Positions 6,142 through 6,477 of a stretch of 6,477 nt of DNA are shown here, one piece after another. The position numbers were made by a program, and so were the translations under genes. Within the stretch, counting starts at the first letter, position 1. Each line of letters starts with the position of its first letter. A model generated the notes under the pieces. It searched no databases and was not told where the DNA came from. It saw only the letters and a program-made list of their open reading frames with translations. The DNA is from Rhodospirillaceae bacterium (GTDB lineage Bacteria; Pseudomonadota; Alphaproteobacteria; Rhodospirillales; Magnetospirillaceae): positions 1 through 6,477 of the forward strand of contig DUZC01000282.1 in NCBI GenBank assembly GCA_013349735.1, given 5' to 3'.

Positions 6142-6477
6142 CTATGCGGCCTCGTCCTTTTTCGCTTTGGCGCTCAACAAACGGGCGATTTGTCCGCCCG
6201 GAGCTTGCAGCACGCCGGCGATGCGAGTGGCGGGGGTCTGTAGCATGCCCAGCAACCTGCCGCGCAGCTCGTCCAGCGACGGCAGAGTGGCAAGCGCTTT
6301 GACGCCGTCCACATCCAACACGTTACTGCCAAGCGACGCACCCAGGATGACGAGCTTCTCGTTGCCCTTGGCGAAGTCGACGACAACTTTGGCAGCCGCC
6401 ACCGGATCCAGCGAATAAGCAATCGCGGTTGGTCCAGTAAACAGTTTGCCGATGCCTTCAAACTTCGTTCCCGCCAG
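6142..6477 (-). CDS. rplJ: 50S ribosomal protein L10 (3' part; N-terminus outside window)
   Basis: This is the C-terminal 111 residues of L10, in frame from the window edge at 6477 to TAG at 6144-6142. L10 anchors L7/L12 dimers to the 23S rRNA at the base of the stalk, and in enterobacteria the L10-(L7/L12) complex represses translation of its own mRNA. The visible part begins LAGTKFEGIGKLFTGPTAIA, the conserved middle of the protein, and continues through GNEKLVILGASLG and LDELRGRLLGMLQTPATRIA. It ends in an Ala/Lys-rich tail (KAKKDEAA). The family is usually about 165-175 residues, so roughly 60 N-terminal residues, including most of the rRNA-binding domain, lie outside. A GTG at 6402 is an internal codon, not the start, because conserved L10 sequence continues upstream of it. 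The leader that would carry autoregulation is also outside. Confidence 0.97.
   Translation of the reverse strand: MAGTKFEGIGKLFTGPTAIAYSLDPVAAAKVVVDFAKGNEKLVILGASLGSNVLDVDGVKALATLPSLDELRGRLLGMLQTPATRIAGVLQAPGGQIARLLSAKAKKDEAA

Noticed and set aside
6142..6402. GTG at 6402 as a possible start of a short L10
   Set aside because: Conserved L10 sequence continues in frame upstream to the window edge, so this is an internal valine codon of a truncated gene.

Overview
The window is a housekeeping segment of an alphaproteobacterial chromosome. It carries the classic rplJ-rplL-rpoB-rpoC cluster entirely on the minus strand, so it reads from high to low coordinates. RpoB (1389 residues, against 1342 in E. 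coli) and the start of RpoC (MNELMKIFGQ, then the SFDQI..[33 protein letters not shown] region) look alphaproteobacterial. I would lean towards a Rhodospirillales-like group, but the order is a guess from memory of such sequences, not something shown here. Base composition is moderate, by eye around the mid-50s % GC.

Layout in transcription order: the 3' part of rplJ (L10, 6477 to 6142, N-terminus outside the window); a 48-nt spacer; complete rplL (L7/L12, 6093 to 5719); a 214-nt spacer rich in RNA structure; complete rpoB (beta subunit, 5504 to 1335); a 135-nt spacer; and the first 399 codons of rpoC (beta' subunit, 1199 to 1, running off the window). All four frames are open and well conserved. 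I see no frameshift, insertion, mobile element, tRNA, rRNA or CRISPR.

L10 and L7/L12 form the ribosomal stalk that recruits translation GTPases, while beta and beta' form the RNA polymerase active-centre cleft. The cluster therefore couples synthesis of the two machines. The non-coding interest lies in the two spacers. The rplL-rpoB spacer holds a hairpin right after the rplL stop, three helices that abut with no linker (5613-5680), and a terminator-like hairpin followed by six U residues about 37 nt before rpoB. This is what one expects of an attenuator and RNA-processing region that makes less rpoBC than rplJL mRNA. The rpoB-rpoC spacer holds a 14-nt GC-rich perfect palindrome and two overlapping tiny reading frames with plausible ribosome-binding sites. 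One of them, 31 codons long, overlaps the rpoC start as ATGA. I found no clearly new biological system; the spacer structures and micro-ORFs are the best leads.
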